Notes: generated from the letters alone by a model not told the origin. Shown: positions 9,470 to 17,588, counted from the first letter of the stretch. The stretch is DNA of 32,869 nt from Akkermansiaceae bacterium UBA5688 (GCA_002420315.1 DIHU01000187.1:1-32869); one strand, 5' to 3'. Made by a program: numbers and translations.

Positions 9470-10687
9470 ATGACCTCCACTGAGAAAACAAAACAGTATG
9501 TCCTAGAAACCTACGGGAGATTCGACCTTACCGTTACCCGCGGTGAAGGCACTAGGGTGTGGGATGAACGCGGTCGTGAGTATCTCGATTTCTGTTCAGG
9601 TATTGCGACTTGCTCGCTAGGCCATTGCCACCCCGCCTTAACCCAAGCCATTGCGGAACAATCAGCGACCCTGATGCATTGTTCCAATCTCTACTACATC
9701 GAGCAACAGGCTAACCTCGCCGAACTCATTGTCGAAAAGGTCGTCAGACATCCGGGCAAGATCTTCTTCTCCAACTCCGGAGCGGAAGCGAATGACGGGC
9801 TCATCAAATTTGCGCGCAGATTTGGGCAAGCCAGTGGGCGCTACGATGTCATCACCTTCAATAAATCCTTCCATGGCCGGACCATTGGAGCCATGACTGC
9901 GACGGCCCAATCCAAAATCCACGAAGGCTTCGATCCTCTCCCGACCGGCTTCACTTACGTTGAGCCCAACGACCTTGATGCTGTCCAAGCCGCGCTCACC
10001 GACAAGACGATCGCCTTCCTCCTCGAGCCCATCCAGGGCGAAGGGGGGGTGAACCCGATGACCAAGGAATTTCTCGAAAGCCTCGCTGCTCTCGCTCAGG
10101 AAAAAGAACTCCTCTTTCTCCTCGATGAAGTGCAATGCGGATTTGGTCGAACTGGCGATCTTAACGGCTACGACACGATCGCTCCCGGACTTGTCCCCGA
10201 TGGCATCTCGTGGGCCAAAGGCATGGGTGGCGGCTTCCCAATCGGCTCATTTTATGTTGCCGAAAAGCACGCCCACCTCCTCGGCCCTGGCAGTCATGGC
10301 TCGACCTATGGAGGCAACGCTCTCGCCTGCGCCGCCTCCAAAGCGGTCATCGAAACTATCATCGCGGAGAATTTGACTGCGAACGTCAAAGCACGCGAAG
10401 CTCAAATCCGAAAGACCATTGAAAGCTGGAATCATCCCGCCATCACTGAAGTTCGCGGGCACGGCCTCCTTCTCGGAATCGCCTTAAACTTCGATACTCT
10501 CGATATCCCTGAAGGCAGCATGCCATCCATTCACCTCTGCACAGCCCTCATTGAGAAAGGTCTTCTAGTGCCACCAGCTGGCCCCGAAATCGTCAGACTT
10601 CTGCCTCCTCTCAATGTGAGCGTCGATGACATCAACCAAGCACTCCAATTGATCAAAGAAACCCTCGACGCTCACCTCAAATCCTAG
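9470..10687 (+). CDS. argD: Acetylornithine/ornithine-type class III aminotransferase
   Basis: This PLP enzyme of 405 residues matches the acetylornithine transaminase group, which converts N-acetylglutamate semialdehyde to N-acetylornithine in arginine synthesis and may also act as succinyl-DAP transaminase. Visible features are the N-terminal YGRFDLTVTRGEG, GIATCSLGHCHP, the PLP-phosphate region FFSNSGAEAND, FHGRTIG, EPIQGEGGV, LLDEVQCGFGRTG and the Schiff-base lysine in SWAKGMGGGFPIG (Lys250). HGSTYGGNALACA completes the site. Length and motif order are standard. The next gene begins 14 bases downstream but has no obvious pathway link. No other arginine genes are in the window, so ornithine or another omega-amino acid aminotransferase remains possible. 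Confidence 0.85.
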   Translation: MTSTEKTKQYVLETYGRFDLTVTRGEGTRVWDERGREYLDFCSGIATCSLGHCHPALTQAIAEQSATLMHCSNLYYIEQQANLAELIVEKVVRHPGKIFFSNSGAEANDGLIKFARRFGQASGRYDVITFNKSFHGRTIGAMTATAQSKIHEGFDPLPTGFTYVEPNDLDAVQAALTDKTIAFLLEPIQGEGGVNPMTKEFLESLAALAQEKELLFLLDEVQCGFGRTGDLNGYDTIAPGLVPDGISWAKGMGGGFPIGSFYVAEKHAHLLGPGSHGSTYGGNALACAASKAVIETIIAENLTANVKAREAQIRKTIESWNHPAITEVRGHGLLLGIALNFDTLDIPEGSMPSIHLCTALIEKGLLVPPAGPEIVRLLPPLNVSVDDINQALQLIKETLDAHLKS

Positions 10688-10701
10688 CCCTCCCCTTCCC
10701 C

Positions 10702-11691
10702 ATGCCCTCCACCCGACGCCGATTTCTCACTTCCAGCCTTATTATGGGAACCAGTATTCAATCAGTTCGAGCTAAAGCCACACCTGGCGAACCGCTCATC
10801 GTCTCAACCTGGCCCTTTGGGAAAGCAGGCAACGATAAAGCTCTCGACACTTTAAAACACAAGGGCTCTCTTTTGGATGCAGTTGAACAAGGCATTCGCG
10901 TAGTAGAATCGGACGAGAAAAATCGCTCGGTTGGTATCACCGGCCTCCCCAATGCTGCCGGGGTAGTCCAACAAGATGCCTGCATCATGAACGGATCAAA
11001 CCACAACGCCGGGAGCGTAGCCGCCATCGAAGGCATTCTTCATCCCATCACTGCCGCCCGACGGGTCATGGAGAAAACTCCTCACGTCATGCTCGTTGGC
11101 GACGGAGCTCGGAAATTTGCGATCAGGGAAGGACTAGAATCCATCAAGGTCGATTCTCAAAAACTCCATAAAGAATGGCATCAAAAACAAAGTAAACCCA
11201 TTCCCAACAAACGACCCAAAGACAACCATGACACCGTTGCCTTACTCGTCCTCGACAGTAAAGGTCACATCGCCGGTGGTTGCTCTACTAGTGGATGGGG
11301 TGGCAAACTCCCAGGCCGCGTTGGCGACTCCCCAATCATTGGAAGTGGGCTCTACGTAGACAATAAAGTTGGCGCCGCCGGTGCCACTGGATTGGGAGAA
11401 AACGTTATGCGTTACTGCGCGTCATTCATGGTTGTTGAGTATATGCGACAGGGACTTCACCCCGAAGAAGCCTGTGTTAAAACGATTCAACGCATCGCAG
11501 CCATTGATCCAAAATCAGCCGAAGACCTTCACCTAAACTTTGTCGCCCTTGATAAAAGAGGTCGCTTTGGAGCCGCCGGTTCCGGCTCCGGATTTCAATA
11601 TTCGGTTACCACTCCCAATTTCAGCAAAGTCCTCGAAGGTTCCGCCTTGAGCGACAAAGACGTGGGACCAGAAGGCGGGAACACCAAATAA
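10702..11691 (+). CDS. N4-(beta-N-acetylglucosaminyl)-L-asparaginase (glycosylasparaginase), Tat-exported
   Basis: This is a 329-residue Ntn-hydrolase that cleaves the GlcNAc-Asn bond of N-linked glycopeptides or related L-asparagine amides. It begins with a twin-arginine signal (TRRRFLTSS, residues 4-12), pointing to folded export to the periplasm. The catalytic threonine is Thr178 in NHDTVALLVLD; family enzymes autocleave just before this Thr to release alpha and beta chains. Downstream, STSGWGGKLPGRVGDSP and GAAGATGLGEN are the substrate-binding loops typical of glycosylasparaginases rather than plant-type asparaginases. It follows argD by 14 bases and precedes a secreted pectate lyase, so it may belong to a polymer or glycoprotein scavenging set. 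The substrate is inferred from family only. Confidence 0.9.
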   Translation: MPSTRRRFLTSSLIMGTSIQSVRAKATPGEPLIVSTWPFGKAGNDKALDTLKHKGSLLDAVEQGIRVVESDEKNRSVGITGLPNAAGVVQQDACIMNGSNHNAGSVAAIEGILHPITAARRVMEKTPHVMLVGDGARKFAIREGLESIKVDSQKLHKEWHQKQSKPIPNKRPKDNHDTVALLVLDSKGHIAGGCSTSGWGGKLPGRVGDSPIIGSGLYVDNKVGAAGATGLGENVMRYCASFMVVEYMRQGLHPEEACVKTIQRIAAIDPKSAEDLHLNFVALDKRGRFGAAGSGSGFQYSVTTPNFSKVLEGSALSDKDVGPEGGNTK

Positions 11692-11779
11692 TTCGAAAAC
11701 TTTAAATCGAAAGGGCCAACAAAATAGGGCCTGTTCTTCATGGCCGACCCAAGATTCACCCCACATCGTATTCCTCTCA

Positions 11780-12790
11780 ATGAAGGTTTTTGCTGTCCTC
11801 CTTTCCACTCTTTGCCTCCTCGACGCAAAAGTCTCTTGGGAAAGTGCGCTTAACCAAAAATTGAATTGGTATGGCTCGCCTGAAGCACGGGAGCTAGCCA
11901 AGAAGGTCATGCTTTATCAGCGTCACAATGGCGGGTGGCCCAAGAATCAGGATTTCTCCAAAAAGATTGATACGGATGATCTCAAAGAGCTCACCAAGCA
12001 ACGCCGTAATCTTAAGACTACCACCATCGATAACGGTGCAACTTACACCCCACTTAAATTTCTGACTCGAGTTTGGCAGGCCCAGGCAAGCCCTGTGGTC
12101 GAAGCCTCCCTTCACCGCGGCATAGCATTTCTTCTTACGAGCCAATATAACAATGGCGGGTGGCCCCAGCGACCTTATGGTTCCGGTTACGGCCTTCACA
12201 TCACTTACAACGATGGTGCCATGATTGGGGTCATGTCCTTCCTTCGAGATCTCGAAAAAGATTCCACCACGTTCCTAAAAGAGGAGGAGAAATCGTCGAT
12301 CCGAAAAGCGCTCAACCTCGGACTTGATTGTATCCTCCAAACCCAGATCCATATTAATGGCAAACCTACCGTTTGGTGCGCCCAGCATGATGCTAAGACC
12401 CTCTTACCCGCTAAAGCCCGTTCTTACGAACACCCTTCCTTCAGCGGTGCAGAAAGTGTCGATATCGTGAGGTATCTCATGGAAATCAAAAAGCCCTCTA
12501 AAAAAGTTCTTAAATCAATCAGCGGAGCAGTAACTTGGTTTCGAGAGAAGCAGATTAATGGGATTAAGATCATCAAAAAAGACGGAGATAAAACCATCGT
12601 TGAAGATGAAAATGCGCCGCCTCTTTGGCCGCGCTTCTCCGATCTTAAGACCGGGAAACCTATCTTTTCTGGTCGCGACGGAATCATCAAATCTTCAATT
12701 ACCGAAATCGAAGCCGAACGTCGTAACGGCTACGCTTGGTATGTTGGAAATCCACGATCTATTCTCAAAGACTACGATCGTGATCGTTAA
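11780..12790 (+). CDS. Pectate lyase, polysaccharide lyase family 10
   Basis: The 336-residue protein has a short N-terminal signal peptide (MKVFAVLLSTLCLLDA) and the repeated alpha/alpha-toroid blocks of PL10: YQRHNGGWPKNQDF, TIDNGATYTPLKFL, YNNGGWPQRPYG, HITYNDGAMIGVM, WCAQHD and ARSYEHPSFSGAES. PL10 enzymes cut de-esterified polygalacturonate by calcium-dependent beta-elimination, probably in the periplasm or outside the cell here. Length matches a single catalytic domain with no carbohydrate-binding module. The last codons overlap, tail to tail, the end of the helicase gene on the other strand by four bases. With the upstream glycosylasparaginase and the sulfatases it fits degradation of plant or algal polymers. 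Confidence 0.9.
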   Translation: MKVFAVLLSTLCLLDAKVSWESALNQKLNWYGSPEARELAKKVMLYQRHNGGWPKNQDFSKKIDTDDLKELTKQRRNLKTTTIDNGATYTPLKFLTRVWQAQASPVVEASLHRGIAFLLTSQYNNGGWPQRPYGSGYGLHITYNDGAMIGVMSFLRDLEKDSTTFLKEEEKSSIRKALNLGLDCILQTQIHINGKPTVWCAQHDAKTLLPAKARSYEHPSFSGAESVDIVRYLMEIKKPSKKVLKSISGAVTWFREKQINGIKIIKKDGDKTIVEDENAPPLWPRFSDLKTGKPIFSGRDGIIKSSITEIEAERRNGYAWYVGNPRSILKDYDRDR

Positions 12791-15273
12791 AACGCTCCCA
12801 ACTCTCTCAAACGGAGCACAACTCGGTTTTCCAAGTCCGATTGCGCCCGATCCAATTCAAGAACAACACTCCAGTCGTTGAGCCCTTCTTCATCGACCAG
12901 AATCTGCTCCAAACGATCACCTTCAATATGGAGATACTTTGAGCTTCGTGCCTCGGGGTCCATGCGGATAATCCCATGCTCCTCGATATACCCCTTCATC
13001 ATCTCACGAACCTCGAAAGACTTACCCCCCACCAAGTCAGCGGCGGCTTCGTAATTCTCAAGTGAGATCTCCTTTACGAAATCAAAAATCGCCCTTCGAG
13101 TTGCTCGCAGGAACTCGGCTTTTCGCCTCGTGTAAGGAACCCCCTTGGCCGGAGCCTTCTCAACGACTTCCTCGTGATCTCGCAATCTCTCCCACTCATC
13201 AATCAAACTGGAGTCAACCCCACGGACTATTTCTTCTAGGAATGACTCAGCCTCCTCAACTTCTTCGGTTTTCAAAGAAGGGGGTACCGTTTGCACAAGA
13301 ACCTTATAAACCTCAGAAAGGTGGCGAAGTAAAACCGCCTCACTCCTTTCAAGTCCATAGTTTTTAATATAATCCTCGAATGAAGACCATCCCTCGAACA
13401 TTTCCCGCACGATGGACTTGGGTCTAACTCCCGCCTCCCTGGCCCAAGGATTAATGAGAACGAAATCATTATAAGTCTGGTAAATAAAATCCTTACCTGG
13501 TTTCGGATGCTCCACTTGCTCAAGAGCCTCTAAACGATCGTCGTAATCCACGCCATCTGCCTTCATCTGGGCAACCAAAGCCGTCTTAATTTTATCAACT
13601 TGTTTTCGAATTACTGCGGTTGGGTCTTCCAAAATAGCCTCAATAAGCGAGAGCATATTGGCGACATAATCAGGCGCCTCGCTATCCAATTTTGGGATGG
13701 TTTCGATTAGGTAAAGCCCAAGAGCCTGATTCATTGTGAAATCATCCTGCAATTCTACGTTTAACTCCACCTTAGCCAAGGTCGTACGTTTTTCCTTCGG
13801 AACAATCGTAAGGACCTTCCCTTCCACCAAACCACGAAAAAGAGCGAAGGCTTGTCTCCGTAGAGTCCTTTTCCTTCCCGGCAGCTCGTGACACACATTG
13901 ATGATTTTGCGCAGCTCCGCACAGCCATCTTCGCCTTCTCTTGAAAGAACATTGAGCAAAGTGCCATGACGGATACAGAAACTAGAAATCAACTTCTCTG
14001 GCGGAGCGCTTTGCAGTTTTTTATAGGTCCTCTCATCCCAATTTATAAAACCCTTCTCCGGTGGTTTCTTTTTCTGCGCCTTACTCTTTTTTCCCTTCGC
14101 CGCAGCCTTGGCATCAGCCTTCAAATTCTCAATAAAATATTCAGGAGCCTGCGCCACAACGTAGCCAACATCATCAAAGCCCCGCCGCCCCGCTCTACCG
14201 CAAATCTGACGGAAATCGCGAACTGATAGAATCTTCGTACTTTGTCCTCCGAATTTATAAAGCTGGGTGAAGAGCACAGTACGGATAGGTACGTTCACTC
14301 CCACTCCTAGCGTATCAGTTCCACAAATCACTTTCATGAGCCCCCGCTGCGCTAGCTTTTCGACAAGAACCCGATACTTAGGTAATAACCCCGCATGGTG
14401 AATCCCAAGACCGTGCCGAAGAAGCTTCTTCACCTCTTTCCCATAAGGGCTCTTAAAATCAGCATCCTTGAGAACTTCAGAAATAGCGGCTTTCTCTTCT
14501 TTCGAACAAAAATTCCGACTCATCAAATTTTGCGCCGTCCGAGCACAGGACAGCTGGGTGAAATGCACGAGATAAATCGGAGCTTTATCCGAACTAACCA
14601 GCTCGTCGACCTGATCCTCAAGAGAGGTTGTGCTGTAAGAAAACTCTAAGGGCACCGGACGCTTTTCCGATTTCACTAAAACTGTCTCTAATCCGGTGAG
14701 TTCAGTTAATTCTTTTTGAAATACTTCGGTCTCTCCCAAAGTCGCCGACATTAAAAGAAAGCGAGCCTGGGGGAGGGTCAAAAGGGGAATCTGCCACGCT
14801 ACCCCTCTTTCGTGGTCCGAATAATAATGAAATTCGTCCATAATCACCTCATCCACCTTCGCGAGTGATCCCTCCCTCAGGGCCATATTAGAAAGTATCT
14901 CCGCCGTGCAGCAAATTACCGGCGCATCGGAGTTCACCGTGGCATCTCCAGTAATCATTCCCACTTGCTCCGGACCAAATATTTCGCACAACGCGAGAAA
15001 CTTTTCGTTAGCGAGCGCCTTGATTGGGACCGTATAAAATGACCTTCGCCCTTGGCAAATTGCTCGAAAATGAAGCGCGAGGGCTACCAACGACTTCCCC
15101 GATCCTGTTGGAGTATTAAGAATGACATTCTTTCCCTCATATAACTCAAGGATAGCCTCTTCTTGATGGTCATAGGGTTCGATTCCACTTTCGATGAGAT
15201 ACTGGAGAAAAGCATCGAGCACTTCGGAACTCGATGACGCATCATTTACGATTAAGGGATCCAACTGCGGCAC
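12787..15273 (-). CDS. Ski2/Mtr4-like DEAD/DEAH-box RNA helicase with DUF3516-like C-terminal half
   Basis: This is an 828-residue superfamily 2 helicase. Motifs in order: Q-like YDHQEEAI, Walker A TPTGSGKS (54-61), Ia VPIKALANEK, DEFH box (146-149), SAT (175-177), GIHHAGLLPKYR, and motif VI QICGRAGRRG (356-365). This spacing and the GIHHAG block are typical of Ski2-like enzymes, which unwind RNA. A lysine-rich insertion lies around 390-415. The remaining ~400 residues lack the arch of Mtr4 and recall the DUF3516 region of bacterial members described mainly in actinobacteria; that assignment is from memory of the pattern. The product is probably cytoplasmic and involved in RNA metabolism, but no substrate is known from sequence. 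It is divergent from the selenoprotein gene, with about 90 bases between. Confidence 0.88.
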   Translation of the reverse strand: MPQLDPLIVNDASSSSEVLDAFLQYLIESGIEPYDHQEEAILELYEGKNVILNTPTGSGKSLVALALHFRAICQGRRSFYTVPIKALANEKFLALCEIFGPEQVGMITGDATVNSDAPVICCTAEILSNMALREGSLAKVDEVIMDEFHYYSDHERGVAWQIPLLTLPQARFLLMSATLGETEVFQKELTELTGLETVLVKSEKRPVPLEFSYSTTSLEDQVDELVSSDKAPIYLVHFTQLSCARTAQNLMSRNFCSKEEKAAISEVLKDADFKSPYGKEVKKLLRHGLGIHHAGLLPKYRVLVEKLAQRGLMKVICGTDTLGVGVNVPIRTVLFTQLYKFGGQSTKILSVRDFRQICGRAGRRGFDDVGYVVAQAPEYFIENLKADAKAAAKGKKSKAQKKKPPEKGFINWDERTYKKLQSAPPEKLISSFCIRHGTLLNVLSREGEDGCAELRKIINVCHELPGRKRTLRRQAFALFRGLVEGKVLTIVPKEKRTTLAKVELNVELQDDFTMNQALGLYLIETIPKLDSEAPDYVANMLSLIEAILEDPTAVIRKQVDKIKTALVAQMKADGVDYDDRLEALEQVEHPKPGKDFIYQTYNDFVLINPWAREAGVRPKSIVREMFEGWSSFEDYIKNYGLERSEAVLLRHLSEVYKVLVQTVPPSLKTEEVEEAESFLEEIVRGVDSSLIDEWERLRDHEEVVEKAPAKGVPYTRRKAEFLRATRRAIFDFVKEISLENYEAAADLVGGKSFEVREMMKGYIEEHGIIRMDPEARSSKYLHIEGDRLEQILVDEEGLNDWSVVLELDRAQSDLENRVVLRLRELGAF

Positions 15274-15364
15274 GACAAAAAAGTGGCCATCTCACCCCAT
15301 AAGTAAAGTCCCTCCTAATCACTCCCTGATCGACACTACTTGAATTTCATCTAAAAATTTTCCC

Positions 15365-16423
15365 ATGAAGGCAAAAAAATTGCTCATTATGTTGACTGCC
15401 GCTGCTGGACTCGCAGTCGCACAAACTGACGCCAAAAACAAAATTGCGGATCAAATTAGCGAACTTATTGAAACCCAAGATGCTGCCGTAAAAAAATTCA
15501 TGAGCGAAGTCCGGGCCCTTCCTCGTGAAAAACAACGAGAAGCCTATCAGAAAGGCTATCCACAATTCGATGACACCATTGAGGCACTCTACGCTCTTGT
15601 GGAAGAAAGCCCCGCCGAGGCAGCGAGCCTCAAGGCTATTTCTTGGATCTCGAGTCACAGTCGGGGCAAAGAATTAAAGCCCGAAATTTTTGCAGCCCTT
15701 GAAAAGCATCATCTCGATCACAGGGAATTATCAGAAGTCATTCTTTCATTCTACGGAGCTAAGGGAGAAAACACCCAAGCCTTTCTCGCCACCGTCGTTG
15801 AAAAAAGCAATGCCCAGGACTCTCGGGGATCCGCGCTCTACATTCAAGCCATCCAGATTGAACGCGACACAGCAAAAACCACCCAATATAAAGCCCTCGT
15901 CGAAAGATTGAATACCGAGCATGCCGGCTTTGAAGTCAGAGGCCGTAAGGTCGGCGCAATGATGAAAGCGACACTTGAGGCGAAAGAAAAATTGGCGATT
16001 GGAAAATCAGCCCCTGAAATCATTGGGAAGGATGTCGATGGAAAGGAAATGAAGCTCTCGGATTACAAGGGGAAGATCGTTGTCCTCGATTTTTGGGGTG
16101 ATTGGTGAGGCCCCTGCCGCGCTATGTATCCTCACGAGCGGTCGCTCGTTGAAAGATTGAAAGACAAGCCCTTCACTATTCTTGGAGTCAACAGCGACTC
16201 TTCCAAAGGATACAAAAAGGCGATTGAAGAAAACAATATCACTTGGCCCTCATTCTGGGACGGAGGAAGAACCGGCGGCCCAATTGCCACCGCTTGGGCA
16301 GTCCGAGGTTGGCCTACGATTTACATCATCGATGCCAAAGGCGTAATTCGCTTCAAAAACACCCGAGGAAAAGCCATGGACGAGGCCGTAGACAGTCTCC
16401 TCAAGGAAATGGAAAGTGATTAA
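15365..16423 (+). CDS. Predicted periplasmic thioredoxin-fold (TlpA-like) selenoprotein, UGA read as selenocysteine
   Basis: Read as one frame, this encodes 352 residues. Residues 1-19 form a signal peptide (MKAKKLLIML..., cleavage near AVA-QT). Residues about 20-215 are a helical, charged domain I do not recognise. From about 219 it becomes a redoxin/TlpA-type thioredoxin domain: KSAPEIIGKDVDGKEMKLSD, then KIVVLDFWGDW, an in-frame TGA at 16106-16108 (residue 248), then GPCRAMYPHE with Cys251. Downstream are FTILGVNSDSS and the cis-Pro loop RGWPTIYIID. The TGA sits where WCGPC proteins have their first Cys, and both sides are intact and in the same frame, so I predict Trp-Sec-Gly-Pro-Cys. A SECIS-like hairpin follows. 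The natural stop is TAA at 16421. The alternative is a nonsense mutation splitting a former Cys gene into 15365-16108 and a remnant. Selenocysteine machinery would have to be encoded elsewhere. Confidence 0.85.
16128..16157 (+). promoter_or_regulatory. Candidate bacterial SECIS element
   Basis: Downstream of the in-frame TGA, bases 16134-16139 (ACGAGC) pair perfectly with 16144-16149 (GCTCGT), leaving the tetraloop GGTC at 16140-16143. A weak lower stem ATC/GAT (16128-16130 with 16155-16157) may extend it across an internal loop. Bacterial SECIS hairpins lie inside the coding region just after the UGA and carry a conserved G, often GGU, at the start of the apical loop, where SelB binds. The E. 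coli fdhF element has the same GGUC loop, from memory. The spacer from TGA to the loop is 31 bases, longer than in fdhF but within the range I recall for bacterial elements. Confidence 0.7.
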
Positions 16424-16436
16424 GTCACTACGAGTT

Positions 16437-16469
16437 GCCCACTTGATTAAAAGTCATTCCTGGGCTTTT
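16437..16469 (+). terminator. Possible weak terminator after the selenoprotein gene
   Basis: GCCCA at 16437-16441 pairs with TGGGC at 16461-16465, and an inner TGA/TCA pair can form within the 19-base loop. TTTTC follows. It lies 14 bases after the TAA stop, in the correct orientation. The long loop and short U tract make it weak. Confidence 0.35.
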
Positions 16470-16519
16470 CAGGTTCGGATTCTTTGTTTCACCTAAGGCG
16501 ATCAAAATTCAAGCTTCCA

Positions 16520-17020
16520 TCAAATCACCTCGGTCTTGAACAGGCGGAATCCTCGCTTTTGATAATTTCCAAGTGCATGGGGATGATCCTCACTACAGGT
16601 ATGCAACCATACCCTTTGAGTCCCTTTGATTTTCCAAGCCTCTCGAACCGCAAGAGAAAGCATCCCTCCTCCAATTCCCTTTCCAATCATCAGAGGTAGC
16701 AGTCCAAAATAAACAATTTCTATATTACCTCCCTCCTGGATTTCCATCTCTACATATCCTGCTTCTCTAGCGCCAAGGTAGGCCACCCACGTTCGTAGGT
16801 TCTCACGGCTCACCCATTCGTCCCATTGATTGTCTGTCCAGTTCAGGCGGTCAACCCATTGCCAATTCCCACCAACCTCCCGATAAAATCGAGTATTGAT
16901 GGCCGCATCATCGTTCGGTTTTAAGCTCAAATTTGTGGCAACCTTGGAAGGAATAAATTGCTCTTCTTCCGTAATTTCCAGATACCGAACCTTGATTTCC
17001 ATCGCTGGGAGATTTGACAT
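16520..17020 (-). CDS. GNAT family N-acetyltransferase
   Basis: This 166-residue protein has the Gcn5-type fold signature: a beta-strand block IEIVYFGLLPLMIGKGIGGGML, in which GLLPLMIGKGIG is the acetyl-CoA pyrophosphate loop, followed by the helix SLAVREAWKIK and the C-terminal VWLHTCSEDHPHALGNY-QKRGF motif seen in many bacterial GNATs. Acetyl-CoA is the expected donor; the acceptor is unknown. The start at 17020 is preceded by a 26-bp perfect palindrome only one base away, leaving no room for a normal ribosome binding site. The ATG at 17002 (MEIKVRYLE) is an alternative start and fits the family N-terminus well. It follows the fabF-menF operon on the same strand after about 90 bases. Confidence 0.85.
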   Translation of the reverse strand: MSNLPAMEIKVRYLEITEEEQFIPSKVATNLSLKPNDDAAINTRFYREVGGNWQWVDRLNWTDNQWDEWVSRENLRTWVAYLGAREAGYVEMEIQEGGNIEIVYFGLLPLMIGKGIGGGMLSLAVREAWKIKGTQRVWLHTCSEDHPHALGNYQKRGFRLFKTEVI

Positions 17021-17021
17021 C

Positions 17022-17047
17022 GTAAGACGTGACTCGTCACGTCTTAC
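17022..17047. repeat. Perfect 26-bp inverted repeat next to the GNAT start
   Basis: GTAAGACGTGA (17022-17032) and TCACGTCTTAC (17037-17047) are exact reverse complements around the 4-base loop CTCG. On the minus-strand transcript it forms an 11-bp stem ending one base before the GNAT ATG. Neither strand has a T tract after it, so it is not a classic intrinsic terminator. It could be an operator, an mRNA structure that controls GNAT translation, or a terminator or 3' end for the menF operon. Confidence 0.8.
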
Positions 17048-17111
17048 TTAGAATAGAATAACTTTAACTTCAGATCACCATGTGACCACGCGAAAGAGAT
17101 CGACACATGAG

Positions 17112-17588
17112 TTAGTGAAGTTGTGTGAGAATCTCCATGATAAGATCGCCGCTCCGATGATCAAAGATAGATTGTTCACGCAACCACCGGGCCACTCTCA
17201 AAAGGTCTGCTTCGGAAAGCCCAAGATCATTCAACGATGAACGATCAAAATTCTGCCCGGAATTTACTGCACAAAAAATCTCAAGATATTTCCTTCCCGA
17301 CTGGCCCAATCGAGAGACTTTGAGAAACTCTCCATAAATAACCTCGTCGAGGTCCTCCCAAAAATCAGCGGGCATATTCTCAATTTGAAGCTTTGCCGCC
17401 GTTGTTGCATCAAGAAACATACCATTTGCGGCTGCTGCTGCTTGAACTTCCATTGGCAACGGAAAGGCATCTTGAACCTCTTCAGCTACAATCGCTACCA
17501 CCTCGAAACCATCCTTCTTTTCCCAAATTACCAAATGGAAAAATTGATCAAGCTTCTCCGCTAATTGTGACAACTCTAAAATTCTCAT
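17112..17588 (-). CDS. Conserved-looking protein of unknown function, last gene of the men operon
   Basis: I do not recognise this 158-residue protein. It is acidic, has no signal peptide or clear membrane segment, and mixes alpha and beta character: an N-terminal helix (ELSQLAEKLDQFFHLVIW), a strand-rich middle (FEVVAIVAEEVQDAF), and a C-terminal helical part (LGLSEADLLRVARWLREQ). Its ATG overlaps the menF TGA stop as ATGA, so it is very likely translated in step with MenF and part of that operon. Real coding is supported by the overlap and by the balanced composition over its full length. Whether it acts in menaquinone synthesis is only suggested by position. Confidence 0.7.
   Translation of the reverse strand: MRILELSQLAEKLDQFFHLVIWEKKDGFEVVAIVAEEVQDAFPLPMEVQAAAAANGMFLDATTAAKLQIENMPADFWEDLDEVIYGEFLKVSRLGQSGRKYLEIFCAVNSGQNFDRSSLNDLGLSEADLLRVARWLREQSIFDHRSGDLIMEILTQLH

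Noticed and set aside
15365..16108. Truncated pseudogene ending at TGA 16108
   Set aside because: There is a single stop only, exactly at an active-site Cys codon, the frame is intact afterwards and a SECIS-like hairpin follows. A pseudogene remains the fallback but is less likely.
16124..16423. Separate 99-residue thioredoxin-like gene starting at ATG 16124
   Set aside because: It is in the same frame as the upstream part, starts in the middle of the active-site helix and lacks the first half of the fold. It is better read as the C-terminal part of one selenoprotein.
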